From the NCBI RefSeq assembly GCF_001581005.1, contig NZ_LHZV01000049.1, positions 1 to 53,662 of the forward strand: DNA of 53,662 nt. Reading direction: 5' to 3'. The notes under the pieces were generated by a model that was not told the origin of the DNA, made no database searches, and saw nothing but the letters and a program-made list of their open reading frames with translations. Position 1 is the first letter of the stretch, and each line of letters opens with the position of its first letter. The position numbers and the translations under genes were made by a program. Source of the stretch: Acetobacter orleanensis. GTDB taxonomy: Bacteria > Pseudomonadota > Alphaproteobacteria > Acetobacterales > Acetobacteraceae. Shown here one piece after another: positions 36,777 through 46,489 of the stretch.

Positions 36777-39218
36777 TCAGAATTGCTGGCCGAAGCCAAA
36801 GCGTAGGAGCTGTGTACGGTCATTATGGCTGCGCATGACAGGCACACCAAGATCGATATTCAGCAGGCCAAATGGACTTTTCCACGAGAAACCTGCACCC
36901 GCGCTAACACGCGGCCGCAGCGTATCACCGGTAACACGCGTATAATCCGGACGGTCCGTGACAGGGTTAGTCAGGTTACGGCGCACACGCAGACCGGCGA
37001 GGCTGCCTGAGTCAACAAACGCACGGCCCTTAACACCCATGTCCGACAGGAACGGGATGGGGAAGTTAAGCTGGGCTGACGCCGTATACATGAAACGGCC
37101 ACCAATCAGATCTTCTGCTGAATGCCCGTAATAGCCAACACTTCGCGGACCGGCACCACCGTCAAGGAAGCCGCGCAGGTTGTTACCACCCAGATAGAAG
37201 TTATCGATAATATCGTGGCGACCACCACCCCAGTCTGTCATGTAGCCCATGCCAGCACGGAAGGAGGCGGTCCAGTCATGGCTGTTTGTCAGATCATCCA
37301 GCGGGATATAGTAGGCCGCGTTGACCTTACCACGCAGATAACGCTCGTTCCCGCCAAGACCAGCAAAATCGCCGCCGACGGACACCATGTAACCGCTATG
37401 CGGCACCATATGGTTGTCACGCGTATCATACACCAGATTGGTGCTGAGCTGGGAGAGCGTGGAATGGCCTTTCTGATCCAGCACATACCAAGAGGACTGA
37501 TCCCACGTGTTCCCAACACTACGGCGGATCAGGCTATAGTTCCATGACTGTGACAGATAGCGGTTATACGCGTACCCCATACGAAGGGTGAGACCATACC
37601 GACTTTCAGAATAGTTCTGATAAGTCATATACTTATTCTCAATCCCGAACAGGTCTATACCAGCAACAAGGTTACGGTTGAGGAACGCCGGATCTGTTAC
37701 AGAAAGATCGACCTGCTTCTGCCACATGGACATGGTGCCAGACAGACCGGCATCAACACCCGTGCCCAGCAGGTTATGCTGCTTGAGACCGATATTCCCC
37801 AGCACGCCAACGTCCGTTGAATAGCCGCCACCAAGCGAGAATTCGCCAGTCGGCTTTTCTACCACGTTAACAGACACGTTCGTCCGATCCTGCGCGGAGC
37901 CCTGATTTTCGTTCAGCTCAACGGTTTTGAAGAAGCCGAGATCTTCAAGGCTCTGCTTGGCATATTTCTTGTAGCTGGGGGTGTACGGATCCCCTTCCGC
38001 AAACGGCAACTGACGACGGATAACGTTATCCTGCGTGACGGTATTCCCGTTCACGTCAATCCGTTCAATATACCGGCGTGGGCCTTCGCTCACATCAAAC
38101 AGCAGATTGACGGTGTGCTTTTCCGGGTTGCGCGCAATTTCCGGACGCACCATGGCAAACGGATGCCCTTGGGCCTGAAGGGTTTCCTCCATATCCGTAG
38201 CGTTATCCTGCACAGCCTTACCGTCGTACCACTGATGGGCAAACAGCTCGACATATTTACGCAGAGACTTCGCGGGCACATGGCGCAGGCTGGAACGGAT
38301 ATCCACCTTCCCCAGACGGTAGCGAATCCCTTCGTTCAGCGTGAACGTCACGTAGAAGGACTTGCGGTCGGGAGAAAGCTCGCCGGTGGCGTTCTTCATC
38401 TCGAAATCAACATACCCATTCGCCAGATAGAAGCGGCGCAGCAGCTCCGCATCGTATTTCAGGCGGTCAGGGTTATATTCATCAGAAGAAGAGAAGAAGC
38501 GGTACCAAGCGGTTTCCTTGGAGGAAACCACGCCTCCCAGACGCGCTTCGGAAAACGCCTTGTTCCCGACAAAGCTGATCTTGCTGATCAGCGTCTGCGG
38601 GCCTTCGTTAATCTGGAAGACGACATCCACGCGGTTATGCGCCAGACGCACGATCTGCGGTGTCACCACAGCCGCGTAGCGGGCCTTCTGCGCATAGACG
38701 TCCAGAATTTTCTGCCGGTCGTCCGCCGTTGTTTCTGCCGAATACACGGCACGCGGGCGCAGGGCGATGACCTTGCGCAGGTCCTCATCCTTCGCGGCGT
38801 GGTTGCCTTCAAACACGATGCGGTTGACGATCGGGTTTTCCACCAGACGCACATGGAGGACTCCTCCCTCACGCCGCATGGACACATCCTTGAACAGCCC
38901 CGTGGCATAGAGCGTCTTCAAAGAGCGATCCAGATCTTCCTGACTAAAGGTATCTCCCGGACGCACCACCATGTAGGACAGCACGGTGTTGGTCTCGATA
39001 CGGGTATTCCCGGAGACCGAAATATCTTCAATCACCCCGCCGGAGCGTCCGGACGTAGTGGAGGTTGACGCCGAGAGTCTGGCCTGCCGTGCGGCAGAGA
39101 CGGAGGCAGGTGCGCGTGCACCGTCATCCGTGGCTGCGGCCCGTGCACCTTTTCCTTCCGTCAGAAAGAAAGGCAGCACGCAGACAGAAACAAAAAGGGC
39201 TGAACGCTTACCCGTCAA
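36777..39218 (-). CDS. bamA: Outer-membrane protein assembly factor BamA
   Basis: Essential Omp85 protein that folds and inserts outer-membrane beta-barrels. The 813-residue protein has a signal peptide (about 1-28), a Ser/Thr/Ala-rich linker, POTRA domains from about 62 (IEDISVSGNTRIETNTVLSYM) to 420, and a 16-strand barrel ending in the terminal Phe of FGFGQQF. The loop-6 VRGF-like motif is seen as NLRGF in GGNNLRGFLDGG. It sits between rseP and the chaperone gene, the usual order. Confidence 0.97.
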   Translation of the reverse strand: MTGKRSALFVSVCVLPFFLTEGKGARAAATDDGARAPASVSAARQARLSASTSTTSGRSGGVIEDISVSGNTRIETNTVLSYMVVRPGDTFSQEDLDRSLKTLYATGLFKDVSMRREGGVLHVRLVENPIVNRIVFEGNHAAKDEDLRKVIALRPRAVYSAETTADDRQKILDVYAQKARYAAVVTPQIVRLAHNRVDVVFQINEGPQTLISKISFVGNKAFSEARLGGVVSSKETAWYRFFSSSDEYNPDRLKYDAELLRRFYLANGYVDFEMKNATGELSPDRKSFYVTFTLNEGIRYRLGKVDIRSSLRHVPAKSLRKYVELFAHQWYDGKAVQDNATDMEETLQAQGHPFAMVRPEIARNPEKHTVNLLFDVSEGPRRYIERIDVNGNTVTQDNVIRRQLPFAEGDPYTPSYKKYAKQSLEDLGFFKTVELNENQGSAQDRTNVSVNVVEKPTGEFSLGGGYSTDVGVLGNIGLKQHNLLGTGVDAGLSGTMSMWQKQVDLSVTDPAFLNRNLVAGIDLFGIENKYMTYQNYSESRYGLTLRMGYAYNRYLSQSWNYSLIRRSVGNTWDQSSWYVLDQKGHSTLSQLSTNLVYDTRDNHMVPHSGYMVSVGGDFAGLGGNERYLRGKVNAAYYIPLDDLTNSHDWTASFRAGMGYMTDWGGGRHDIIDNFYLGGNNLRGFLDGGAGPRSVGYYGHSAEDLIGGRFMYTASAQLNFPIPFLSDMGVKGRAFVDSGSLAGLRVRRNLTNPVTDRPDYTRVTGDTLRPRVSAGAGFSWKSPFGLLNIDLGVPVMRSHNDRTQLLRFGFGQQF

Positions 39219-39347
39219 GATTTGCCATCCTCCATCCGGGTCGTTCCCATTTCAGGAGACCATCCCCTGTTGTTCTGTCGCCCGCAGGGGGACGTATCCG
39301 ATATAACCCGTCTCACGCAAGTTCTTCCGTTCCAACCCGGCTGTAAT

Positions 39348-40463
39348 TCAGCTTACGAGCGATGCAATCCATTTAAACAGTCCGAAACCAGACAGATCAT
39401 TAAACGTCGAAAACAAGAACAGACCAGCAAGAAGTGCGAAACCAACCTGAAAACTGATTTCCTGAATCTTCTTTGAAACCGGACGCCCTCTTACAGCTTC
39501 TATGGCATAAAAAACCAGACGTCCGCCATCAAGAAGCGGTACCGGGAACAGATTTATTAGCCCCAGATTGACAGAAAGCAAAGCCATGAACGAGAGCAGG
39601 CTGGCAAAACCATACTGCGCCACCTGCCCGGAAAGCTGCGCGATCTTGAGCGGGCCGCCCAGATCCTTGGCTGTGTGGCGGCCCGTCAGGATTTGCCACA
39701 CACCATCCAGCGTCTGCACGGACGTTGTCCACGTTGCCTTCACCCCGGCCACGACCGCGTTGGGGACGGAAAGCGGCTTGCCCGCCTCCGTTGCAAACAT
39801 CACGCCAAGCTGGCCATGCGGCGTGGTTGAGGACGACTCCGTAGCCGTCCCGATCGTTACTGGCAGGTCCACATCCTGCCCGGCCCGACGGACCGTCAGC
39901 GTGGTTTTGACCCCGGCTTCTCCCTGCACAGTCGCCTGAACGTCCTGCGCGTCCGTCACCTGATGGGTGCCGATTCTGCGGATAACATCTCCCGGCTGCA
40001 CACCAGCCACCGCCGCCGGGCCGTCCGGCAGGACAGACGCAATCTCGTTACGCACGGAAGGCTGCCCAGCAGACGCGAAAATGATGGTGAACAGGAGAAT
40101 GGCGAGCAAGAAGTTGAACACAGGCCCGGCGACAATCACAATCGCCCGGGACAGGACAGATTTATCATGAAACGTCCGCCCCGGAATCCACGCAGCTTTC
40201 TGCTCTTCCGTCGCATCTTCCGGGTCTTCAAACCCATGGGGCCGAACGTACCCACCCAGCGGAATGGGGCAGATGCGCCATTCAGTTCCGCTGCGGTCAT
40301 GCCAGCGGAACAAGGCCGGACCAAAGCCCAGAGAGAACACTTCCACATGCACCCCCCGCCAGCGCGCGGCCAGATAGTGGCCCAGCTCGTGAATAGTCAC
40401 GAGCACGCCAAGCACAAAGGCGAAGGAGAGGAGTGTACGGAGGTATTCGTGTATCATGATCAT
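39348..40463 (-). CDS. rseP: Site-2 zinc metalloprotease RseP
   Basis: Intramembrane protease that cleaves anti-sigma factors and remnant signal peptides. The 371-residue protein has the zinc motif HELGH (25-29) in the first helix, one PDZ domain at about 140-200 (LPDGPAAVAGVQPGDVI), and the second active-site motif NLFPVPLLDGG (304-314). E. coli RseP has two PDZ domains and 450 residues; one PDZ is common in Alphaproteobacteria. A 129-base gap before bamA probably holds only leader sequence. It lies 28 bases after dxr. Confidence 0.95.
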   Translation of the reverse strand: MIMIHEYLRTLLSFAFVLGVLVTIHELGHYLAARWRGVHVEVFSLGFGPALFRWHDRSGTEWRICPIPLGGYVRPHGFEDPEDATEEQKAAWIPGRTFHDKSVLSRAIVIVAGPVFNFLLAILLFTIIFASAGQPSVRNEIASVLPDGPAAVAGVQPGDVIRRIGTHQVTDAQDVQATVQGEAGVKTTLTVRRAGQDVDLPVTIGTATESSSTTPHGQLGVMFATEAGKPLSVPNAVVAGVKATWTTSVQTLDGVWQILTGRHTAKDLGGPLKIAQLSGQVAQYGFASLLSFMALLSVNLGLINLFPVPLLDGGRLVFYAIEAVRGRPVSKKIQEISFQVGFALLAGLFLFSTFNDLSGFGLFKWIASLVS

Positions 40464-40491
40464 CCGGATATTGGCTCAGGGAGCCTTTTTC

Positions 40492-41649
40492 TCAAGCAGA
40501 CAGGGCAAGAGTATGGCCACGGGCACTCTTACGGGCCTCGGCATCCCAATGCAGCACGGCCTCCAGCGTATCGGCCGGAGGCGCGCCAAGAGCCGTCATG
40601 GTCTGCTCAACCACACGGGCAATATCGAGAAAGCCGATCTGTTCTTTCAAGAAGGCTTCCACCGCAATTTCATTGGCAGCAGACAGAATGGCCGGAGCAG
40701 CGCCGCCATTCCGCAGAGCTTCACGCGCCAGACGCAGGGCCGGGAACCGCACCATGTCCGGCGCACTGAATTCCAGCGTGGCAAACGCGGCCAGATCCAG
40801 ATGGCTTGACGTTGTGCTCATCCGCTTCGGCCAAGCCAGCGTATGAGCAATGGGGATACGCATGTCGGCAGAGCCCATCTGCGCAATCAGGCTGCCATCC
40901 GTGTACTGCACCAGCCCATGCACAACGGACTGCGGATGCACCAGCACGTCAATCCGGTCTTCCGTCAGGCCGAAAATGCGGGCGGCCTCAATCACTTCCA
41001 ACCCTTTATTGAACATGGTCGCAGAATCGATGCTGATTTTCGCGCCCATGCTCCATGTTGGGTGCTTCAACGCCTGCGCGGGTGTTGCGGCTTCCATCTC
41101 TTCCAGAGAAGATTTGCGGAAGGGGCCACCGGATGCTGTCAGGATGATTTTAGCAACCTGATCCGCCTGCTTATCCGCCATAGCTTGTGCCACGGCATTA
41201 TGCTCGGAATCCACCGGCAGAAGCGTGGCCCCGGCGTCCGCCACGGCGCGGAGCATGACATCCCCCGCGCACACCAGCGCTTCCTTGTTGGCCAGCGCGA
41301 TGGACTTACCATTTTTGACCGCCGCCAGCGTGGGCTCTAGCCCGGCAGCACCCGTAATGGCCGCCATGGTCCAGTCCGCTGGCAGGGCCGCCGCCGCAAT
41401 CACGGCTTCACGCCCACAGGCAACCTCGGTTCCGCTACCTGCCAGCAACGTGCGCAGTTCTTCAAACGCTTTTTCATCCGCGACAACAGCCAGTTCGGCG
41501 TTCAGGCTTTTTGCCTGCTCAGCCAGTTTGGCCGCGTTGCTACCGCCCACCAGTGCCCGCACTCGGAACTGGTCACGCGCCTGCTCCAGCAGATCCACGG
41601 TTGAACAGCCAATGCTGCCTGTGCTTCCCAGAACGGTAACGGTTCTCAT
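40492..41649 (-). CDS. dxr: 1-deoxy-D-xylulose 5-phosphate reductoisomerase
   Basis: Second enzyme of the MEP isoprenoid pathway, converting DXP to MEP with NADPH. From the ATG at 41649, preceded by GGAAG, the protein is 385 residues and starts MRTVTVLGSTGSIGCST with the NADPH-binding glycine motif. LPVDSEHNAVAQAM supplies metal-binding acids and GPFRKSSLEEM and HPTWSMGAKISIDSATMFNKG are family signatures. It feeds uppS upstream in the same block. Confidence 0.97.
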   Translation of the reverse strand: MRTVTVLGSTGSIGCSTVDLLEQARDQFRVRALVGGSNAAKLAEQAKSLNAELAVVADEKAFEELRTLLAGSGTEVACGREAVIAAAALPADWTMAAITGAAGLEPTLAAVKNGKSIALANKEALVCAGDVMLRAVADAGATLLPVDSEHNAVAQAMADKQADQVAKIILTASGGPFRKSSLEEMEAATPAQALKHPTWSMGAKISIDSATMFNKGLEVIEAARIFGLTEDRIDVLVHPQSVVHGLVQYTDGSLIAQMGSADMRIPIAHTLAWPKRMSTTSSHLDLAAFATLEFSAPDMVRFPALRLAREALRNGGAAPAILSAANEIAVEAFLKEQIGFLDIARVVEQTMTALGAPPADTLEAVLHWDAEARKSARGHTLALSA

Positions 41650-41712
41650 GCGCTTTCTTCCAAACCAGACAAAGGCGGAGCGCCCCCACAGGGCCATACC
41701 GCCTGTTGAGAC

Positions 41713-42543
41713 TCACCCCGGCATTTTTCCTGCCAGAAAAGCAAAAACAGCGTGGGCACCGGCCACCCAGAACGGAGCCGGAGCCGCCACGCATAAAGAC
41801 ACCAACGCCGCCGCCGGAGCCGCGACCACCAGACCGTCAAACCGATCCAGTAAGCCGCCATGACCGGGCAGCAGAGTGCCGGAATCCTTAACGCCCAGCG
41901 CGCGCTTCATGGCACTTTCCGCCAGATCACCCGCCTGCGCCACAACGCCCAGCACAGCACCCCAGAACGCCGCCGTGGCCACACCACCCAGCCCGGAGAG
42001 AGCCGCTATCAGGCAACCGCACAGCACAGCGCCCACAAGACCGCCCACGGAACCAGACCATGTTTTTCCCGGAGAAATACGCGGAGCCAGCTTTGGGCCG
42101 CCAAACAACCGGCCTGTCAGATAGGCCGTACTGTCACTCGCCACTACAACGGCCACCACAAACAACACCGGCCACACGCTCTCCAACCGCAGCCAGACCA
42201 GCGCCGTGCCAGCAAAGACAATAACGCACATAACCGCGCACAACTGCGCCCCGAACACGATGGACGCCAGACAGAACACCGGGAACGCATCCCATCGGCC
42301 TGTCACGGCCGCAAGACCTGCCCCTATAGCCCACAGCACATACACACTGCCCCGCCATGACTTGGGGGAAAGCCCGAACAGTAAAGCCGCCTCCGCTGCC
42401 ATGCCGCCCATGACACCCAGAATCAGCGCATCATAAAGCAGACCGCCCATACCAATGCACAGCCCGGCCACCAGCACCAGCACACAGGCGGACAGCAGGC
42501 GGGTGCGCAGGTCTCTCCATGCAGACGTATCAGGCTGCGTCAT
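41713..42543 (-). CDS. cdsA: Phosphatidate cytidylyltransferase
   Basis: Makes CDP-diacylglycerol, the precursor of all phospholipids, in the inner membrane. The 276-residue protein has about eight helices and the CDP signature SAMKRALGVKDSG...PGHGGLLDRFDG near 210-237, plus SDSTAYLTGRLFGGPKLAPR near 136-155. Length matches E. coli CdsA (285). It overlaps the uppS stop by four bases (42540-42543). Confidence 0.96.
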   Translation of the reverse strand: MTQPDTSAWRDLRTRLLSACVLVLVAGLCIGMGGLLYDALILGVMGGMAAEAALLFGLSPKSWRGSVYVLWAIGAGLAAVTGRWDAFPVFCLASIVFGAQLCAVMCVIVFAGTALVWLRLESVWPVLFVVAVVVASDSTAYLTGRLFGGPKLAPRISPGKTWSGSVGGLVGAVLCGCLIAALSGLGGVATAAFWGAVLGVVAQAGDLAESAMKRALGVKDSGTLLPGHGGLLDRFDGLVVAAPAAALVSLCVAAPAPFWVAGAHAVFAFLAGKMPG

Positions 42544-43328
42544 AACGCAGACGGCCTTGTGCCAAACCGGCGCTCCCGGCGGGCATACGCTTCCAGCACG
42601 GTCGCAAAATGCCCTTCATTGAAGTCGGGCCAGAAAATATCGAGAAAAACGAGTTCCGCGTAAGCACTCTGCCACAACAGAAAGTTGGAGAGACGGAACT
42701 CGCCGCTGGTCCGCACCACCACATCCGGGTCTGGCACACCAGCGGTCCATAATTTATCCGCAAACAGGGTTTCATCAATCTGTTCGGGCTTCAGGTCGCC
42801 CTGCTGCACGGACTGCGCCAGCCGACGCGCGGCCTGCACAATATCCCCACGTCCGCCATAAGACAGGGCTAACAACAGGGTCAGACGCCCGTTCTCTTTT
42901 GTCAGGGCTTCCGCACGCGCGAGCTCTTCCCGCAGACTGGCGTCAAACCGCGCGAGATCTCCAATAAAGCGGATACGCACACCCTCGCGGTGCAACTCCG
43001 CCACCTTGTGCCGTAGATAATAGCGCAGCAGGCTGGTCAGATCCGCCACTTCCGCAGGCTCACGGGACCAGTTTTCGGAAGAAAACGCATACAGCGTCAG
43101 ATACGTCACGCCACGGTTCATGGCGGCACGCAGGCAGCGGGAGACGGCTTCCGCCCCCGCTTTATGCCCTGCAAGGCGCGGCAGACCTCTCTCCAGCGCC
43201 CAGCGCCCGTTGCCGTCCATAATGACCGCAACATGCGTAGGGACGACAGGCTTCCTGTCTATGGTCCCGGAGGATTTTGTCGACACGGCTTCACCACCAC
43301 GGGCCAGAGAGAGGAATCCCGACGCCAC
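42540..43328 (-). CDS. uppS: Undecaprenyl diphosphate synthase
   Basis: Cis-prenyltransferase producing the C55 lipid carrier for peptidoglycan and LPS sugars. HVAVIMDGNGRWALERGLPR (about 32-51) contains the catalytic Asp38, and the C-terminal WPDFNEGHF is typical. The longest form starts at a GTG at 43328 (262 residues); another GTG at 43286, after GGTGG, would remove 14 residues. It begins six bases after frr and overlaps cdsA. Confidence 0.96.
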   Translation of the reverse strand: MASGFLSLARGGEAVSTKSSGTIDRKPVVPTHVAVIMDGNGRWALERGLPRLAGHKAGAEAVSRCLRAAMNRGVTYLTLYAFSSENWSREPAEVADLTSLLRYYLRHKVAELHREGVRIRFIGDLARFDASLREELARAEALTKENGRLTLLLALSYGGRGDIVQAARRLAQSVQQGDLKPEQIDETLFADKLWTAGVPDPDVVVRTSGEFRLSNFLLWQSAYAELVFLDIFWPDFNEGHFATVLEAYARRERRFGTRPSAL

Positions 43329-43333
43329 GCGCG

Positions 43334-43897
43334 TCAGACCTGCTTAATCTCGCGGTCTTTGTCAGCCAGCATGTCATCAATTTTTTTCACATACTGGTCG
43401 GTGAGTTTCTGGATGGCATCAGACCACGTCTTGACGTCATCCTGACTGATGTCACCTTTTTTCTCAAACGCCTTGGCTTTATCCATGCCATCACGGCGCA
43501 CGCCACGGGCGGCAATCTTGGCGCCTTCCGCATAGCGGGCAGCCGCCTTGGCCAGTTCATGGCGGCGTTCTTCCGTCAACTGCGGGATCGGCACGCGGAT
43601 CAACTGGCCATCAGAGGCCGGGTTCAGGCCCAGACCGGCATCCCGAATGGCGCGCTCAACAGCCCCCACCAGCACACGGTCCCACACCTGCACGGTAATC
43701 ATCCGCGCTTCCGGCACCGCGATGGAGCCAACCTGTGTCAGCGGCACTTCACCACCGTAGGCTTCCACCCGCACCGGCTCCAGCAGGGCCGGGCTGGCGC
43801 GGCCAGACCGCAGACCGGCAAAGTCACGACGCAGACTTTCCAGAGCGCCATCCATGCGGCGCGTTAGGTCATCCAGAAGGGCATTCAGATCAGACAC
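43334..43897 (-). CDS. frr: Ribosome recycling factor
   Basis: Splits post-termination ribosomes together with EF-G. I chose the GTG at 43897, preceded by GGGAG, giving 187 residues starting (M)SDLNALLDDLTRRMDGAL, which matches the family (185 in E. coli); an in-frame ATG at 43966 adds unrelated sequence. Conserved RSGRASPALLEPVRVEAYGG and IPQLTEERRHELAKAA are visible. It follows pyrH by 102 bases. Confidence 0.96.
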   Translation of the reverse strand: MSDLNALLDDLTRRMDGALESLRRDFAGLRSGRASPALLEPVRVEAYGGEVPLTQVGSIAVPEARMITVQVWDRVLVGAVERAIRDAGLGLNPASDGQLIRVPIPQLTEERRHELAKAAARYAEGAKIAARGVRRDGMDKAKAFEKKGDISQDDVKTWSDAIQKLTDQYVKKIDDMLADKDREIKQV

Positions 43898-43999
43898 GGT
43901 CTCTCTCCCGTTTCCCGGACGGGCACGCTGGCCCGCCTTATCACTCTCAACAACAGCGTCCAGCACAATGATACGCCAGACAGGACTTTCCGGCCGATT

Positions 44000-44737
44000 T
44001 TACGCGGTTTCAATAATCCGCGTAAACGGACCCTCTCCACGCATCACACGCGGGAAGGACCCCGGCTCGCCAATATTGAACACAACAATCGGCAGACGAT
44101 TTTCACGCGCCAGACTAATGGCTGCGGCATCCATCACGCTCAGCTGGTTGGAGAGCACATCCATATAGGTCAGCTCTTCATACCGCACGGCAGACGGGTC
44201 ATGCTTGGGGTCAGCGGAATAAACGCCGTCCACCTGTGTACCTTTCAGCAACACGTCACATTCCATTTCCGCAGCGCGCAGGGCCGCGGCAGTATCGGTC
44301 GTGAAGAAGGGGTTGCCCGTGCCTGCGGCAAAAATCACCACGCGGCCTTTTTCCATATGCCGCACGGCGCGGCGACGGATATAGGGTTCCGCAATGGAGG
44401 ACATGGCAATGGCGGACATCACCCGTGTCGGCAACTGCTCGCGCTCCAGCGCGTTCTGCAGAAGCAGCGCGTTAATCACGGTGGCCAGCATTCCGGCATA
44501 GTCACCCTGTGCGCGGTCCATTCCTTTGGCGGCTGCGGCCAGACCCCGGAAGATATTGCCACCGCCCACAACAAGGCAGACTTCCCATCCGCTGCGCACA
44601 ACCTCGGCAACATCAGCGGCAATACGCTCAACCGTCTGCTGATCGACGCCATAAGCGCCTGTGCCCATCAGGGCCTCGCCGGAAACTTTGAGCAATACGC
44701 GTTTACGGGGTGGCATCTCGCCAGTGGAAGCAGTCAT
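44000..44737 (-). CDS. pyrH: UMP kinase
   Basis: Phosphorylates UMP to UDP, feeding pyrimidine nucleotides and UDP-sugars. The 245-residue amino-acid-kinase-fold protein has [12 protein letters not shown] near 14-25, [10 protein letters not shown] near 56-65 and [15 protein letters not shown]. In many bacteria rpsB-tsf lies immediately upstream; here a terminator at 44764-44795 and era precede it, so pyrH needs its own promoter close to its start. Confidence 0.97.
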   Translation of the reverse strand: MTASTGEMPPRKRVLLKVSGEALMGTGAYGVDQQTVERIAADVAEVVRSGWEVCLVVGGGNIFRGLAAAAKGMDRAQGDYAGMLATVINALLLQNALEREQLPTRVMSAIAMSSIAEPYIRRRAVRHMEKGRVVIFAAGTGNPFFTTDTAAALRAAEMECDVLLKGTQVDGVYSADPKHDPSAVRYEELTYMDVLSNQLSVMDAAAISLARENRLPIVVFNIGEPGSFPRVMRGEGPFTRIIETA

Positions 44738-44763
44738 TGGCCCTCAATCACGCAGATCGTCTG

Positions 44764-44795
44764 AAAAACGCCCTGCCTCCGGGAGGGGGCAGGGC
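44764..44795 (-). terminator. Intrinsic terminator after era
   Basis: On the minus strand GCCCTGCC (44795-44788), a ten-base loop, and GGCAGGGC (44777-44770) form eight G/C-rich pairs followed by G and TTTTT (44768-44764). It closes the folK-to-era gene block and separates it from pyrH. Confidence 0.85.
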
Positions 44796-44850
44796 AAGTC
44801 GCCCTTCTCTTATCCTTCATGCGGCGCGGCCACAAGCGGCCAGAGCCGCC

Positions 44851-45750
44851 TTATGGCACATCATCCAGACCAATAGCGCGCAGGCGCGCGCGCTCCTCAT
44901 CCCAACCAGACCGTTCTTTTACATTCAGAAACAGGTGGCAGGGGCGTTCCAGCAGGCCGGAAAGCTGCTTGCGGGCGCGTTCGCCAATCTGGCGGATTTT
45001 CTGCCCGCGCTCGCCAATCAGAATCGCCTTATGCCCTGCGCGGCCCACATAAATGGTCGCGTCAATCCGCACGGAGCCATCCGGGCGTTCTTTATAGCTT
45101 TCTGTCTCAACCGTTGCGCCGTACGGCACTTCCTCATGTGTTTGTAGGAAAATCTGCTCGCGCACCAATTCGGCCGCCAGCAGACGGTCGGGCAGATCCG
45201 TCAGGTCGTCTTCCGGATAGAGATACGGGCCTTCCGGCAGGCTTGCCGCCAGACGGTTCAGCAGATCTTCCACCCCGCTGCCAGATTTGGCGCTAACCAT
45301 AAAGACATGCTCGACCGTCAGCTTCTGCGTAATCTCCTTTGTCAACGGCAGGAGCCGCTCCGGGGAAACAAGATCGGTCTTGTTCAGCACCAGCCAGACC
45401 GCGCGACCTGTGCTGGCCAGACGGTCAATAATACTGGTCACAGCATCCGTCAGGCCGGAGCGCGCATCCACCAGTAGCAGCGTGATGTCCGCATCTTCCG
45501 CGCCACTCCACGCCGCCGCCACCATGGCACGATCCAGCATCCGGCGTGGCTGGAAAATACCGGGGGTATCCACCAGCAAAATCTGCGTGGAACCACGCAT
45601 CAAAATCCCCAGCACGCGCGCGCGGGTTGTCTGCGCCTTGGGGCTGACAATGGAGAGCTTTGCCCCCGCCATCTTGTTCAGCAGTGTGGATTTTCCGGCG
45701 TTTGGCGCCCCCACCAGAGCGGCAAACCCGCAGCGTGTTGTCTCACCCAT
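44851..45750 (-). CDS. era: GTPase Era
   Basis: GTPase that binds 16S rRNA near its 3' end in 30S maturation. From the ATG at 45750 the protein is 299 residues, with G1 GAPNAGKST (14-22), G3 DTPG, G4 NKTD and a C-terminal KH domain containing GERGQKIRQIGERARKQL. The start lies inside the last codons of rnc (eight-base overlap); the frame is open to 45843 but that is rnc sequence in another frame. rnc-era pairing is typical. Confidence 0.96.
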   Translation of the reverse strand: MGETTRCGFAALVGAPNAGKSTLLNKMAGAKLSIVSPKAQTTRARVLGILMRGSTQILLVDTPGIFQPRRMLDRAMVAAAWSGAEDADITLLLVDARSGLTDAVTSIIDRLASTGRAVWLVLNKTDLVSPERLLPLTKEITQKLTVEHVFMVSAKSGSGVEDLLNRLAASLPEGPYLYPEDDLTDLPDRLLAAELVREQIFLQTHEEVPYGATVETESYKERPDGSVRIDATIYVGRAGHKAILIGERGQKIRQIGERARKQLSGLLERPCHLFLNVKERSGWDEERARLRAIGLDDVP

Positions 45751-46489
45751 GGTTCGGGCCTCCAAGTTGTTCAAGCAGATCCGCTGCTGCGGCACTTTCG
45801 GCAGCCCGTTTATTCCCGGCCCGCCCTTCTCCACTCCGGCCACCAGCGGTCACCTGCACCACAAACAAGGGCGCGTGGGAGGGACCATCAGCCCCGATTG
45901 TTTCATAAACAGGCAGGCTCTGCCCGCGCCCCAAAACCCATTCCTGCAAGGCTGTCTTAGGGTCTTTGGGCGGGCGGGCCTGTGCATCTAGCATCGGCTT
46001 CCATGCCGTGCGCACAATAGTCCGGGCCGGGTCTAGCCCACCATCCAGAAAAATCGCGCCCAGCACGGCTTCCAGCGCATCGGCCACCACATTGGCCGTG
46101 CTTTGCACCCCAACGCGCGCCTCATGCGTCGCAACAGCCAGACTGGCGGGTAGATCAATCCGTTCAGCAATTTCAGCCAATGTCACGCGGGAAACCAGAT
46201 GCGCCAGACGGGAGCCAAGTGCCCCTTCCTGCTCCGCCGGATAACGTTCCAGCAACCATTCGGCCATCAGCAGGCCGAGCACACGATCCCCGATAAACTC
46301 AAGACGTTCATTGGAGCCCATGCCCCGCGCCTTTTGTGGACGCCGCCGCCCTCCCGCGTTCTGATGCGCAGCGGAACGATGCGTCAGCGCCTCATGCAGC
46401 AGAGCAGGATTGGCGAACTGATACCCAAGCCGCCCCTGTAAAGCCGTTACGGCAGCAGCCTCTCCGGCAAAAACTGCGGGGCGTTTCAC
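45743..46489 (-). CDS. rnc: Ribonuclease III
   Basis: Cleaves double-stranded RNA in rRNA and mRNA processing. The GTG at 46489 overlaps the lepB stop in GTGA (46486-46489), giving 248 residues. The catalytic signature NERLEFIGDRVLGLL and the second acidic helix ADALEAVLGAIFLD are intact, followed by a dsRNA-binding domain (DPKTALQEWVLGRGQ to the end). A basic insert, GGRRRPQKARG, sits just before the signature. The ATG at 46540 is less likely because it overlaps lepB by 55 bases. Confidence 0.95.
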   Translation of the reverse strand: MKRPAVFAGEAAAVTALQGRLGYQFANPALLHEALTHRSAAHQNAGGRRRPQKARGMGSNERLEFIGDRVLGLLMAEWLLERYPAEQEGALGSRLAHLVSRVTLAEIAERIDLPASLAVATHEARVGVQSTANVVADALEAVLGAIFLDGGLDPARTIVRTAWKPMLDAQARPPKDPKTALQEWVLGRGQSLPVYETIGADGPSHAPLFVVQVTAGGRSGEGRAGNKRAAESAAAADLLEQLGGPNHG